Below, piece by piece: positions 1-9,379 of a stretch of DNA of 64,000 nt (position 1 is its first letter; the number at the start of each line of letters is the position of its first letter). Source of the DNA: Cylicocyclus nassatus (Eukaryota > Nematoda > Chromadorea > Rhabditida > Strongylidae); contig CATQJL010000112.1 of the NCBI GenBank assembly GCA_958299035.1, positions 68,231,117 through 68,295,116 on the forward strand, written 5' to 3'. Position numbers and translations under genes: made by a program. The notes beneath the pieces are model-generated. The model ran no database searches. It saw nothing but the letters and a program-made list of their open reading frames with translations, and was not told the origin of the DNA.

Positions 1-132
1 TTCATAGTGGAGCAAAAGGCGGCCTTAGCTATGACACGTCTACTCAGCTGTGGTAGAATATTTGAAGCTCAGAAATCTATTGGTGAAGATGGTTATTTAT
101 ATGGCTGGTTGGAAAAACTTGTGTCAAGTGCG
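1..132 (+). CDS. Partial exon of an unidentified gene, cut by the left window edge
   Basis: The frame is open from base 1 to 132 (44 codons) and ends at GCG followed by gtatgt at 133, a good nematode-type splice donor. The peptide contains ALAMTRLLSCGRIFEAQK and ends YGWLEKLVSSA, a balanced composition that reads like coding sequence. I do not recognise a family. After 133 the frame drifts into a Phe/Leu/Ser-rich stretch typical of intron sequence, which supports the donor. No following exon could be found before the foldback element at 394, so either the next exon lies elsewhere or this is a relic. The coding call rests on composition and the donor only. Confidence 0.33.
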
Positions 133-393
133 GTATGTTTATGTTGGAAATCACTTTTATGGTCCTTTTTCTCTTGTTTATCTTTCATAATATACTCTTT
201 CTTGTTTGAAATTGGTTATATCTCTTCGATGGTGAAAGTGTTTTTCAACTGAATCGTCTTATTTAAGAGTATCTGAAGTAGTACGGAATATCACGCAATC
301 GAGCCACCTGCTAGACTGGTTAATGTCTTAGTGCTATAGTCAGCCAAGTGCTGTTGCTGCAAAATGCTTTCGAGCTCTCGTGCTCGTGTTCTC

Positions 394-1230
394 ACTGTAT
401 TATAGATCCCAACTGGTCATCGACTTGGAACAGTAGTCAAAACCAGGCGTAGAGAGATTGCGCAGCTGCTGTGACTGCACAAACTTCGCTAGAAATGTCT
501 CGCTGAGGTTGTCCTTCAGAAAGGATGGAAATCAAGTGCGCACTTGCATATGCTGAAACTGAGAATTCAAAAAAAGTACTCAAAGTTGAAGTTCAGTAAT
601 CGTAATGAACCAATCACGATCAAAATTGGGATTTCTATGTGTTCGAGGTTGTTCTTCTGCATAGCTACGATTGTTCGCAAAACAAAGCACAAAAAGCACT
701 TTTTTCAAACAACTTTTCAAAATCTAAGTTCAAGTTCAGTAATATGTTCAAAGTGAATGGTTAGATAACGAGTTCATGCCAGTACACATAGACATTTTAT
801 ACAACATCACTAATCATGTATGGATATGTGACTGACAAGGTCGCGCCAACAGGTATATAGCTTGTAGCCAAGATGTAGGTTAGAACCTTAATGTGCCTGC
901 GGCATTCTGCTCGAAGGAAACCTTTATGAGGTCATGACCTTGCAACGCGGAAGAGGGAAAACATGTAATCGAGTACATGAAAAACATAGAAATCCCAATT
1001 TTGATCGTGTGGTTCATTATGATTACTAAGCTTCAACTTTGAGTACTTTGTTGAATTCTCAGTTTCAGCATACGCAAGTGCGCACCACTTGATTTCCATC
1101 CTTTCTGAAGGACAACCTCAGCGAGACATTTTTAGCGAAGTTTGTGCAGTCACAGCAGCTGCGCAATCCCTCTACGCCTGGTTTTGACTACTGTTCCAAG
1201 TCGATGACCAGTTGGGATCTATAATACAGT
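394..1230. mobile_element. Mutator-like foldback element with 9-bp target duplication
   Basis: Bases 394-640 and 984-1230 are inverted copies of each other (about 247 bp, roughly 95% identical by eye) around a 343-bp unique loop. The identical 9-mer CGTGTTCTC flanks both ends (385-393 and 1231-1239), a clear target-site duplication. A 9-bp duplication with long terminal inverted repeats is the hallmark of Mutator-like elements. No transposase frame is visible, so this is a non-autonomous copy. Confidence 0.72.
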
Positions 1231-1373
1231 CGTGTTCTCTCTCGCCGAGATTTTCCGTGCGAATTTATATCGCGGTTGTCACAGATGCTGCAGTCCATAT
1301 GATTGAGATTCTCAAGAGACAATTTCTTCACAAGTGAGTCTTCCTTTTTTAAAAGGCGTCTACCGAAGGAAAC

Positions 1374-1719
1374 ATGGCGTCTTCTCCTGCTGTGCAGTTG
1401 AAATCGCCAGTAGTTACAAATTCGCACAGCCATTGTTTCCCTATGGATCAGCAGGCTGTTTGTCAGAACCTTGCCAACTCGTACCCTCATCTCACTATCA
1501 CAATATTCAGCGGTAGGGGATTTTTTTGTGTGCTCATGTGTTTGGTATTCTTTGCTCTTCATCCGATTTTCAGAGGTTTCTTGCCGTCTTGAAAATGCTC
1601 GTAGTCAGAACCAGACGTACCTTATCGCTTTACTGCTTTACTGCTTTGTTGTCCGTTTTGTAGCTGCTAAGTTTTGTTTTGCAATTTGCAGGAGATTGTT
1701 TGCAGTTAATTTGAAATAA
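1374..1719 (+). CDS. Candidate two-exon gene, 94-aa protein with a C-terminal hydrophobic segment
   Basis: Exon 1 is 1374-1512 and exon 2 is 1574-1719. The 61-bp intron starts gtaggg and ends gattttcag, a strong nematode acceptor behind a weaker donor. The join is in phase (AGC G|AG) and gives a 94-residue protein that starts MASSPAVQLKSPVV and ends ICRRLFAVNLK. Residues about 63-85 (TYLIALLLYCFVVRFVAAKF) are hydrophobic and could span a membrane. The stop codon lies inside an AATAAA polyadenylation signal at 1715-1720, which fits a gene end. I recognise no domain. The start could lie further upstream, because a Mutator-like element ends 140 bp before it. The unknown family and weak donor keep this tentative. 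Confidence 0.32.
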
Positions 1720-1915
1720 ATGTCTTGTTTCTTCATTCTTCTATCTTCTATCCACAAACGCTAGGGGTGAGAGGGAGGGGGTAAAGAACGGGGTTGAGGG
1801 TTGCGCTGAACTCTTACCCGGGGGGTCGTATTTGGCTAATTTGGGTGGGGTTTAGAGACATAATTGGGGTTTGGAGCTTAACTAGGGCTAATTACAGTAT
1901 ACCGCGGCAGACTTG

Positions 1916-2077
1916 CGGAGCAGAAAATGGCAGGGCTCCGGAGCAGAAAATGGGAGGTCTCCGGAGCAGAAAATGGGAGGTTTCCGGAGCAGAAAATGGG
2001 AGGTATCCGGAGCAGAAATGGGAGGTCTCCGGAGCAGAAATGGGAGGTCTCCGGAGCAGAAATGGGAGGGCTCCGGC
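1916..2077. repeat. Minisatellite, 7 copies of a 22-23-bp unit
   Basis: Seven head-to-tail copies of CGGAGCAGAAAATGGGAGG plus a 3-4-base linker. The first four units carry AAAA and are 23 bp long; the last three carry AAA and are 22 bp, so the array grew in two steps. It lies just beyond the 3' end of the minus-strand LINE pseudogene. Confidence 0.9.
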
Positions 2078-2149
2078 GGACGAGTGGCAGACCCACCGCT
2101 GGGGAAACGCCGCGACCCTGCCATTTCTCCGGCGGAGGGGTCCTATCCG

Positions 2150-5100
2150 TTGCCTGAGTGGTTATTGGGGCCACTTTCATCGTTGTGCGAATGGTATCAT
2201 TAGTGACGTGGTCGAGCAGCGTGACACCCATCGTCCATCGGAGCAGGCGTGGTTCCATCACTCCTAGCCTTCGTTCATCCTTATGTGTGCACGGCCAACA
2301 CTCGCTTCCATACAGCAGTTGGACGGACGACAGTGCGGTACATCTGAGATTTCAGCTTGAGCGGCATCCTTTTATCGCATAACACTCCTGTGAGACTTCT
2401 CCATTTCAGCCATGCTGCGTTTATACGACTGGTTATTTCGTCTTCGAGCGTGCCGTTTGCCGCGATGCGACTTCCTAGGTATTTGAAGGACGTGGTCTTC
2501 TTGATCTGCGTGCCTGCAATCTGGATCGTCTATGGCGTTTAATGTCCCAGCTTCATGTATTCTGTCTTGGCGGTGTTGATTTTCAGACCGTGTAGTTCGA
2601 GCTGTTCTTTCCACATTGCTACGTCTGTCTCCAATTCCTTCCTGCTTCTTGCCATCAGGAGCACATCATCTGCGTACATGACGGTCCAAGGAGGTAGATT
2701 TACGAAGCTTCTGACTATCGTGTCCATCACTGTGATGAAGAGTAGAGGGGAGAGTACGATCCTTGATGTACAACAACATCTATGTGGTAGTCTTCTGTAT
2801 GTCCTACTGCTGTTCTTACGTAGCTGGTGGCATCTTTATATATCATTCTGATCCACCGAACATATTCTTCTGGTACCTCGTGCTTCCGCAGTGCCCACCA
2901 TTTTACGTAGTGCGTACTCTGTCGAATGCCTTCTAAAGATCCAGGAATGCCGCGTGGAGCTCACATTGCTTTTCTCTGCTTCTCTCCATCATCATTCTGA
3001 TGGTGTGTATGGCATCTGTCGTACTGCATCCTTTCACGAATCCGCAGGTTGGAGCCCAGTATCACGATATTTCGAAGTCGCATCTATAGTACTCTTTCGA
3101 AGATCTTCAGAGTGTGGCACATGAGACGGATAGGTCGGTAGGTGGAGCAGTCAGCTACGTCGCCTTTATTCTTCCATATCGGTACCGTCGTGCTTCTGCG
3201 CCAATCATCTGGGATATTCTTCGACTCGACTATCTGATTCAGAAAACGCGTTAGCCACGAAACTCTAGCCCCTCCACACTGCTTCCAGAAATCGCTGGGG
3301 ATGTCATCGGGGCCTGTCGCCTTGCCGCTCTTGGTCTTCATTATGGCGGTACAGACTTCATCTTCAGTGATTGCTGGTACTGGTTCATTTACGGGTTCGG
3401 ATGTTACGGTGGACGCATATTCGTTGTTAGCTGAGCCATCTTTGCGAAGTGCTCTCTCCATCTTTCATTGGTCTCCTGCGGCTTCCTCAGATTTCTTCCG
3501 TGCGTGTCCTTGATGTGGTAGAAGTGTTCAACGTCTTTTGCGATATTTGCTCTTCTTCTAGCGATCCGATATACTTCTCGTTCACCTTCGCGAGTACGCA
3601 ATTTGCCATACAGTTCTGCTACGTAAGCTTCTTTCGCTTCTCTGACTCTGTTCTTGGCTTCACGTTTCGCTTCTAGGTACTTCTGGTGTGCATCTTCTGT
3701 CCTTGTCTTTTGCCATGCTTTGTACGCCATCTTCTTGCTTTTTCTCACTAGCTGTACTTCATCGTTCCACCACTACGTTTACTTGTCAAGCTTGCTTCTT
3801 CCTGGCTTCGTGCGCCCAAGTAGATCGCCAGCTATCTGATGGATGTTGTTCTTCAGTGGCCGTATTCATCAACGAACCCTGAGGGTTAAACTAACCCTGC
3901 AGGGTTAATTTAACCCTGGAAAGCGATTAACTCGTATTCATGAAACACAGGGTAAGCTTAACCCTGAGGGTTAAATCTAACCTTGAGGGTTAATTTTACC
4001 CCGAAAGCGACTAACCCGTATTCATCAACGAATAGTGAGGGTTAAACTAACCCTGGAGGGTTAAACTTACGTGATTCATCAGGGTTAATTTAACCCTAGC
4101 TTAGAGCAAGGTTGATTCTACCCTGACACTTCATACAAACATTTACTCGCATCTAATAGTTTTATAAAAAGCGATCAACGAGTATTGTAGTATTCAGTAT
4201 TAGATTGTTGTTATACTATTTAGGTTCGACTTCGTTTTATGTTCAAATTCAAAGTACATGAAACTGAGTTCGCGAGAAAAAGAATTCTAGCTTTGGTGAC
4301 AAATGAATGCGACGAGAAAAAATGGTTGCGCATTCCACTTTGACAAGTGCTAAAACAGAAGAACCACTTTATGATAACACGCACTGACCCCTAAAAGAGT
4401 AGCACAAGCCCGGTATAAAACGAACTGCGCAAAAGTAGAACTTACACGACACAATTGCACACATGAAAATAAACTCACGCTGTAAGTTTGGATGCTGCAC
4501 AAATATGCTAGAGATGTATTATAAAAACTAGTGTTAGAAGCTTATTCGTTGATTATACTACTATAACAGTGCAAGAATGGAAGTATAAAGTGAATTTAGC
4601 ACGTACTTAGGCATTCTGTGATGTGAGTTTGCACAGCGCACGCGTAACTGACGCTTTTATCCTCAGGGTTAGTTTAACCCTCAGGATTCATTGGCCGTAT
4701 TCATCAACCACAGGGTTCGTTGATGATTACGGCCACAGGTTCGTTGATCGATACGGGTGGATTGCGTTCGGTGGCAAACCCTTCCTATGGTTGATGAATA
4801 CGGCCAATGAACCCTGAGGGTTAAACTAACCCTGGGGGTTAATTTAACCCTCAGGGTTCGTTGATGAATACGGCCACAGATTGGTCCAGGAATGATTTGA
4901 ATCACTTCCCACTTCTGGCAAGGCGGATTCCATTAGCGTTCTTGTACGGGCGTCGTTCTTGAGTTTCCACCACTTGATGCGTATTTCAGCTTCTGTCGTA
5001 GCCCTCCTTTTCCTGTCTATTGTTATGTTGAGATCTAGTATTAGTGGCCGATGCTGTGGCACGCAATCTTCACCTAGGATGACTTTGCTGTCTTTCACGT

Positions 5101-5790
5101 ACTTCAGCTCGTTGTACCGTAACTCCAGAAGTCTATCTGCGATTTGCGTCCTCCACTGGCATACGTGACGAGGTGATTGGTCTTCTTGATGAAGTATGTG
5201 TTTGCCAAGGCTAATTCATGAGCTGTAGCGAACTCCAGGATACGTTCTCCTTCATCATTACGCGTTCCGTACCCGTGTATGTCGTGGCACTTCTGTAGAC
5301 CGCTCCCTTCTTCTCCTACGTGTCCATTGAGATCTGCACCGATGAGAAGCATCTCTTCATGTGGTATCGAGCTGACGTAGTCATCAAGCATTTGCCAGAA
5401 TTCTTCCTTCTTCGCAGCCTGCTTGTGGTGCATAGGCCGTTATTATTCGAAGTACTCTCTTCCCGGTATCTAGTCTTATACCCATGAGACGGTCACTCAG
5501 TCGATCTACAGCCATGATTCTGTTCCTCAACTATACCGACACCGTTCTTGCTGTTGTTCGTTTCTTTGTACACAAGTTTGTAGCCATCTCCGATATCCCG
5601 TGCTCTTTCACCTTTCCATCTGGTCTCCTGAACACAAGCAACGTCTACTTTACGTCTTCTAAGAAGATCGGCAAGTTCGCGATGTCGAGAGTCCCCGTTC
5701 ACCTTGCTGAGACGGTAACCCTCGCCTATTGTCCGCATCCGTCGGGCTCGAATGCGCGTCGCCTCCGGGGAACGCCCTAGCTTTTATACA
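2150..5790 (-). pseudogene. RTE-clade (CFDP2-like) non-LTR retrotransposon, decayed and interrupted
   Basis: Read on the minus strand, pieces of one endonuclease plus reverse transcriptase polyprotein follow in order. The endonuclease N-terminus has CVQETRWKG (about 5630), GADLNGHVG follows (about 5325), and the endonuclease end has GEDCVPQHRPL (about 5060). The RT part shows SGKATGPDDIP (about 3310), AFLDL-stop-KAFDRV (about 2930), the catalytic YADDVLLMA (about 2670), and the C-terminal RT tail LRWTMGVTLLDHVTNDTI (about 2230). Frames shift repeatedly and stop codons interrupt the linker and the RT, so nothing can be translated whole. A 1,020-bp inverted-repeat element is inserted at 3857-4876. 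The intact family makes an endonuclease/RT that copies its RNA at nicked target DNA. The 3' end stops near 2150, short of the usual C-terminus. Confidence 0.88.
3857..4876. mobile_element. AACCCT-rich inverted-repeat element inserted in the LINE
   Basis: Both ends carry the inverted terminal sequence TGGCCGTATTCATCAACGAA followed by CCTGAGGGTT motifs, and CAG flanks both sides (3854-3856 and 4877-4879), a possible 3-bp duplication. The inside is built from degenerate repeats mixing AACCCTGAGGGTT palindromes with 'gaaagcgattaactcgtattcat'-type blocks. A small inverted copy of the end lies at about 4690-4733. The LINE reading frame resumes on either side (SWTNL before, LKNNIHQIAG after), so the insertion postdates the LINE. 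No ORF is recognisable; this is a non-autonomous DNA element. Confidence 0.8.
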
Positions 5791-5921
5791 AGAATTCTGT
5801 TGAGACATAAAAGAGCATGTGATGCGACGTGGTGTCATCTTCAGCCGGCTTGGCTTGCTTCCTTTTTGGGTGAGCAGCCTGACGCTGGAATCGTGGGCAG
5901 AGCTTTTTGCCAAAGAAATTA

Positions 5922-5995
5922 GGTCCGCCGCGGAACCGAACCTGTGACCTTCCTCGCCGTAGTCAAGGGCACTAACCTCTCGGCCAGCTCTGCCC
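5922..5995 (-). repeat. tRNA-like sequence (SINE head or degraded tRNA gene)
   Basis: On the minus strand, TGGCCGAGAGG (5976-5986) matches the Pol III A box and GGTTCGGTTCC (5932-5942) matches the B box except for one base, at tRNA-like spacing. The anticodon arm does not pair well, so an intact tRNA is unlikely. It lies about 130-200 bp beyond the 5' end of the LINE pseudogene on the same strand. Confidence 0.5.
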
Positions 5996-6221
5996 CGCGA
6001 AAATTTTTGGTATGCTTCTCAAAATTTTCGCGGGCACATAACCCCAAAATTTCAAAAAAGGAGGCGTGGCCTCAGCCACGCCCCGAAAATTTTTTTTATA
6101 AGGCTAAATTGAATTTTTTAAAAATTTTAAAGATTATTTTAGTCACTTACAAGTATAAAGTCTTCATCAGAAAAATTTTTTTGTCCCCCCCCCCCGAGCA
6201 GAAATCCTGGGTACGCCATTG
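5996..6221 (-). mobile_element. Truncated copy of the hAT-like 'GTGGCGTACCCAGG' element
   Basis: The right end (cctgggtacgccattg) is the inverted terminal repeat of the element intact at 29475-29846. Internal blocks match too: a poly-C/G stretch after the terminus, the AAAATTTT-rich centre and the 'ggcgtggcctcagccacgcc' hairpin. The other end is missing where the tRNA-like sequence begins. An open frame across it is fortuitous. Confidence 0.7.
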
Positions 6222-6415
6222 CTCACTAGTGACTAGTTTCTTGCACCAGCAAGAAAACATGTTGAAGAGGTTCAGGACCAGCCAACCTCCACGGTTCTCG
6301 CAGCTGGCGTACTAAGTACCTAGCCAGAACTCTTCTATCGAAACAAACACCTGCAGTGCCAAACACGCAGACGACGAGAGCGAGCGACAGAAGTCCATGC
6401 ACACCATACAAACAA

Positions 6416-8420
6416 TGACTGAGCTCGCAAAATTCAAAACATCTCAGTATTGCTCTTCAGTTAGCAGCCTCCAGGACAAAATCAGGGAGTTAGACCAAGA
6501 CCAATGGCATCGGAGTCCAATGCCTTCGTTATGGATAAAATGGCAAAAATTAAAGAAGCAGAAATCTCTCTAAAAGGCTTCTCGGAATATCTGGAAGCAC
6601 AAATCCAAAATGCTATGAACTTTCTCGAACTAAGAAAGGATCAGTCAGAAAGAGAAAGGCTCATGACTGATCTTGATACATTTCTTTCTATTGAAGCAAA
6701 CAGAGTGCAGATGGAAGCTATAAACTGATCTAGATTGAAGTACCGAAGAAGAGAACTGGAGAAGCAGTCGAGGCTGTCCAAGCCCACGCTGTAACGACGT
6801 CGTCACGTTCCAGTTCACCGAGAGATCCAGAAAGGGAGAGTTGCTCATCGACAAGGCATTCTTCTGAAAACAAAATACGACTACCACAGCTTGAAGTTCC
6901 TACTTTCGGTGGCAGCTATAAGGAGCATCCAACTTGCTGAACAATATTTAACTTGCTAATCCATAGCAACCCGCAGCTCAACAACGTGGACAAGTTTCTT
7001 TTCTTGGGGCAGGCAAGAAAAGAAACTTGTCCACGTTGTTGAAAGGAACAGCAGCTTCACTTCTTGGCAATATCCCAGTAATCAGAGAAAACTACAACAA
7101 AGCTATGCTGCTTCTCGATAAGCGCTTTAACAAGTCTGGATGCATGGCAGATCTGCTTATCATAGAGCTCGAAAGGCTTCCACGAGCAGAAGAAGACGCC
7201 CAAAGTTGTAGAAAAGCTCTGATAGTGTGACCGAAAGACTCACTCACAATGAATGTGCAGGAGTAATCTTGGACAACAACCGAACGTGGAGACGACTGAT
7301 ACTTTCGAAGTTTCCGGACTCGCTGAACGAGAACGTGCTTCGCGAAGAGCAGAATAAGGGAAATCATTCACAATTGAGAAGATCCTGGACACTCCTGAAA
7401 ACGCTGTCGCTTCAAAGGAGACCCTTGCACTAACTACATCCGCATTCGGGGATTGCAATATCACGGCACGCTCTGATTAGGATCAAGAAGTTGATGAGAG
7501 GTTGAACTACAAAGAAGAGTCAATCGCATACACTTCGAAACATCGACAAGGAGATGCCGAGAGATTTGAGTGCTCAATGCATTTGCAAATGCATTTGCGG
7601 AAGTTATCAACATGAGGCGACGCGATGCACAACATTTCAAACACCAGCGGAACGACGTGGCGAAGCCAGGAAACAAAGGCTGTGTTTCAAATATCTACCA
7701 AGCGATTACAGGATCAGTGATTGCACAAGCTCACAGCCATACTACAAGTGTCACGGACTGTCGTATGCATGGGTAGCTATTTAGCATCTAAAAGCATCCC
7801 AAACAGGCGATCGCAGCAACGATCCGCTCGCGATCAACATCTCTCGAAAGACCCTGAATGCACATTCTGAAATTCTCCACAACAAGAGCACGAAGTGAGA
7901 AGGAGGAATGCAGCACGTACTGATGACTGCATTCGCATACGAGTACATCGACCAGCTGTAAGCCCGTGACTGTCTTCTTTGATGGAGGTGCACAAAAGAG
8001 CTTCATCAATACAAGGAAAACTCGAGCTCTTGGTTTACCAGTGCTGCAAAACACCACTTTCAAGATTGACGGCTTCGAAGGATCTACCGCAAATTTCACA
8101 TCCAGTGAAGTCCCGCTTACTCCGAGAACAACGTCTGCTGGAGTCGCTGTCAAAGCTGTGAAAATACATACAATGTCAACACTCACTTCCGCGCGATAAG
8201 CACAGCTTGGCTAAGCGTAGAGGATAGAAGGTGATTCGAGAAGAAAGATTCAAGTAGCACACCGGGTCTGAAGACGCGACGGACACCACACATTCTCACT
8301 GGTCAAGCTCTAATTGATCAACTCATTCATCTTGAGACATCGACCATGTACAATTTTTCCGTCTGGCTCATTCTCACTCCTGCTGGTGTCGGCCATGCAA
8401 TCTCCGAAAGAAGTCGTACG
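6416..8420 (+). pseudogene. BEL/Pao LTR retrotransposon remnant: gag, zinc knuckles, protease
   Basis: Fragments of one polyprotein lie in order in shifting frames. A gag start (MTELAKFKTSQYCSSVSSLQ, 6416) is followed by a coiled-coil-like stretch (6504-6728) and the gag core (NNVDKFLFL at 6980; LLKGTAASLLGNIP at about 7040). Next come zinc-knuckle-like Cys/His clusters (CICGSYQHEATRC, about 7590) and an aspartic-protease segment starting TVFFDGGAQKSFIN (7966), where the usual D-S/T-G reads DGG. The tail (LTGQALIDQL, WLILTPAGVGHAI) runs to about 8400. RT, RNase H and integrase are absent, so most of pol is deleted. I could not identify paired LTRs. The domain order and retropepsin block fit BEL/Pao elements of nematodes. 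A basic frame at 8598-8855 may be a further scrap. Confidence 0.8.
6979..7041. repeat. Perfect 28-bp inverted duplication inside the gag remnant
   Basis: Bases 6979-7006 and 7014-7041 are exact reverse complements around a 7-base loop (GGGCAGG). The left arm encodes the conserved gag peptide NNVDKFLFL, while the right arm replaces the following gag codons; the gag frame resumes straight after it. This looks like a single template-switch mutation rather than a transposon end. Confidence 0.9.
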
Positions 8421-9037
8421 TAAATCGTACGGAATTTAACGGGAGGAGTTTTTGCAGAGCACTGCAATCACCACCGCCTCCTACAATCACCTACAATCAT
8501 CCAGCGAGTAATGGAAACTCAGTGAAGCAGAAACCAGCTAAACGTCGAACATACTAGGCGCGCATCTTCCAAGCGCCGCCTAAAGAAGCTCGATTGTTTG
8601 ATGCCAACAAAGACGCTCGCACAACCTGTACAGTTATTAACGGAAAGCAGAAGAGGTCAACGTAACAGTGCTTTTGATGAACTGCAGCTCAATCGCAAAC
8701 GTCTGAAGTCAAGGACACATGGACAACCTGTAAAGAAGATTACTGATGCTCAATTGGAGTTTCGCTTCAGCGTCGCGCCTGGCCCCGAAGGCCGACGATG
8801 GCACGGTGGTCGACCACCATACGATTCTCAGATGAGGAAAACAAACCTGTTGTAGAAATCATGTGATATATGTAACTTAGCTAATATTGTGATGAGATTC
8901 TAAATCTGTGTAACGTTTCATGTCACTACTTATTTTCTCGCTTTCGCGCCTTCCGTCGCGTGCTCCACTGTGGTGGATTACCTAAATAAACTACAACGTT
9001 TTTCACTATAGATCCATCATGTATGTTATATTCAATA
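8421..9037. other. No gene seen; possible 3' remnant of the BEL/Pao element
   Basis: A Lys/Arg/Gln-rich frame (8598-8855) is not recognisable. The stretch ends with an AATAAA-containing AT-rich run near 8983. No second copy of it was found upstream, so an LTR cannot be shown. Confidence 0.3.
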
Positions 9038-9297
9038 CTAGCTGGCAAACCCGGCTCCGCCCGGGCCTGTCAGTGATATATTTGTAATCAGCATGCTCGA
9101 TTACCCCCCTGTGCCAACTCCCAGCCCTGTAGCGCAAATTTTGCAAAAAATCGATAAAATCGATATCGATCGATGACCAAAAGTAGCCTATGACACCCGC
9201 CCTGCCCCGAAGTGTATGTGTGCCAAGTTTGGTCCCGATCGGTTCTAAAATAAAAATTTCTATTCGGAACACACACACACACACACACACACACAAC
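9038..9297 (+). repeat. Short copy of dispersed 'GGCTCCGCCCGG' repeat, with (AC)n tail
   Basis: Starts CTAGCTGGCAAACCCGGCTC, contains a single internal unit (AATCAGCATGCTCGATTACC ... TTTTGCAAAAAATCGATAAA) and ends with the family tail (GTGTGCCAAGTTTGG ... TATTCGGAAC). In the other copies the tail runs into CAGA/CATA tetranucleotides; here it becomes (AC)14 at 9269-9296. Relatives lie at 28678, 32184, 41976 and 46062. Confidence 0.85.
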
Positions 9298-9379
9298 ATG
9301 GGGTTACCGAACCTGCTGATTACTACGGTTGTCCAATTTCATCTAGCGATCTCATCTTATGAAGACGAAGCGGAAGCGG

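Noticed and set aside
1188..1562. 124-codon minus-strand frame
   Set aside because: It overlaps the Mutator-like arm and is antisense to the better-supported two-exon plus-strand model; composition is Arg/Ser/His-rich without splice logic.
3880..4860. AACCCT/AGGGTT repeats resembling telomeric DNA
   Set aside because: Nematode telomeres are TTAGGC; the motifs here are palindromic, irregularly spaced and part of an inverted-repeat element with defined ends.
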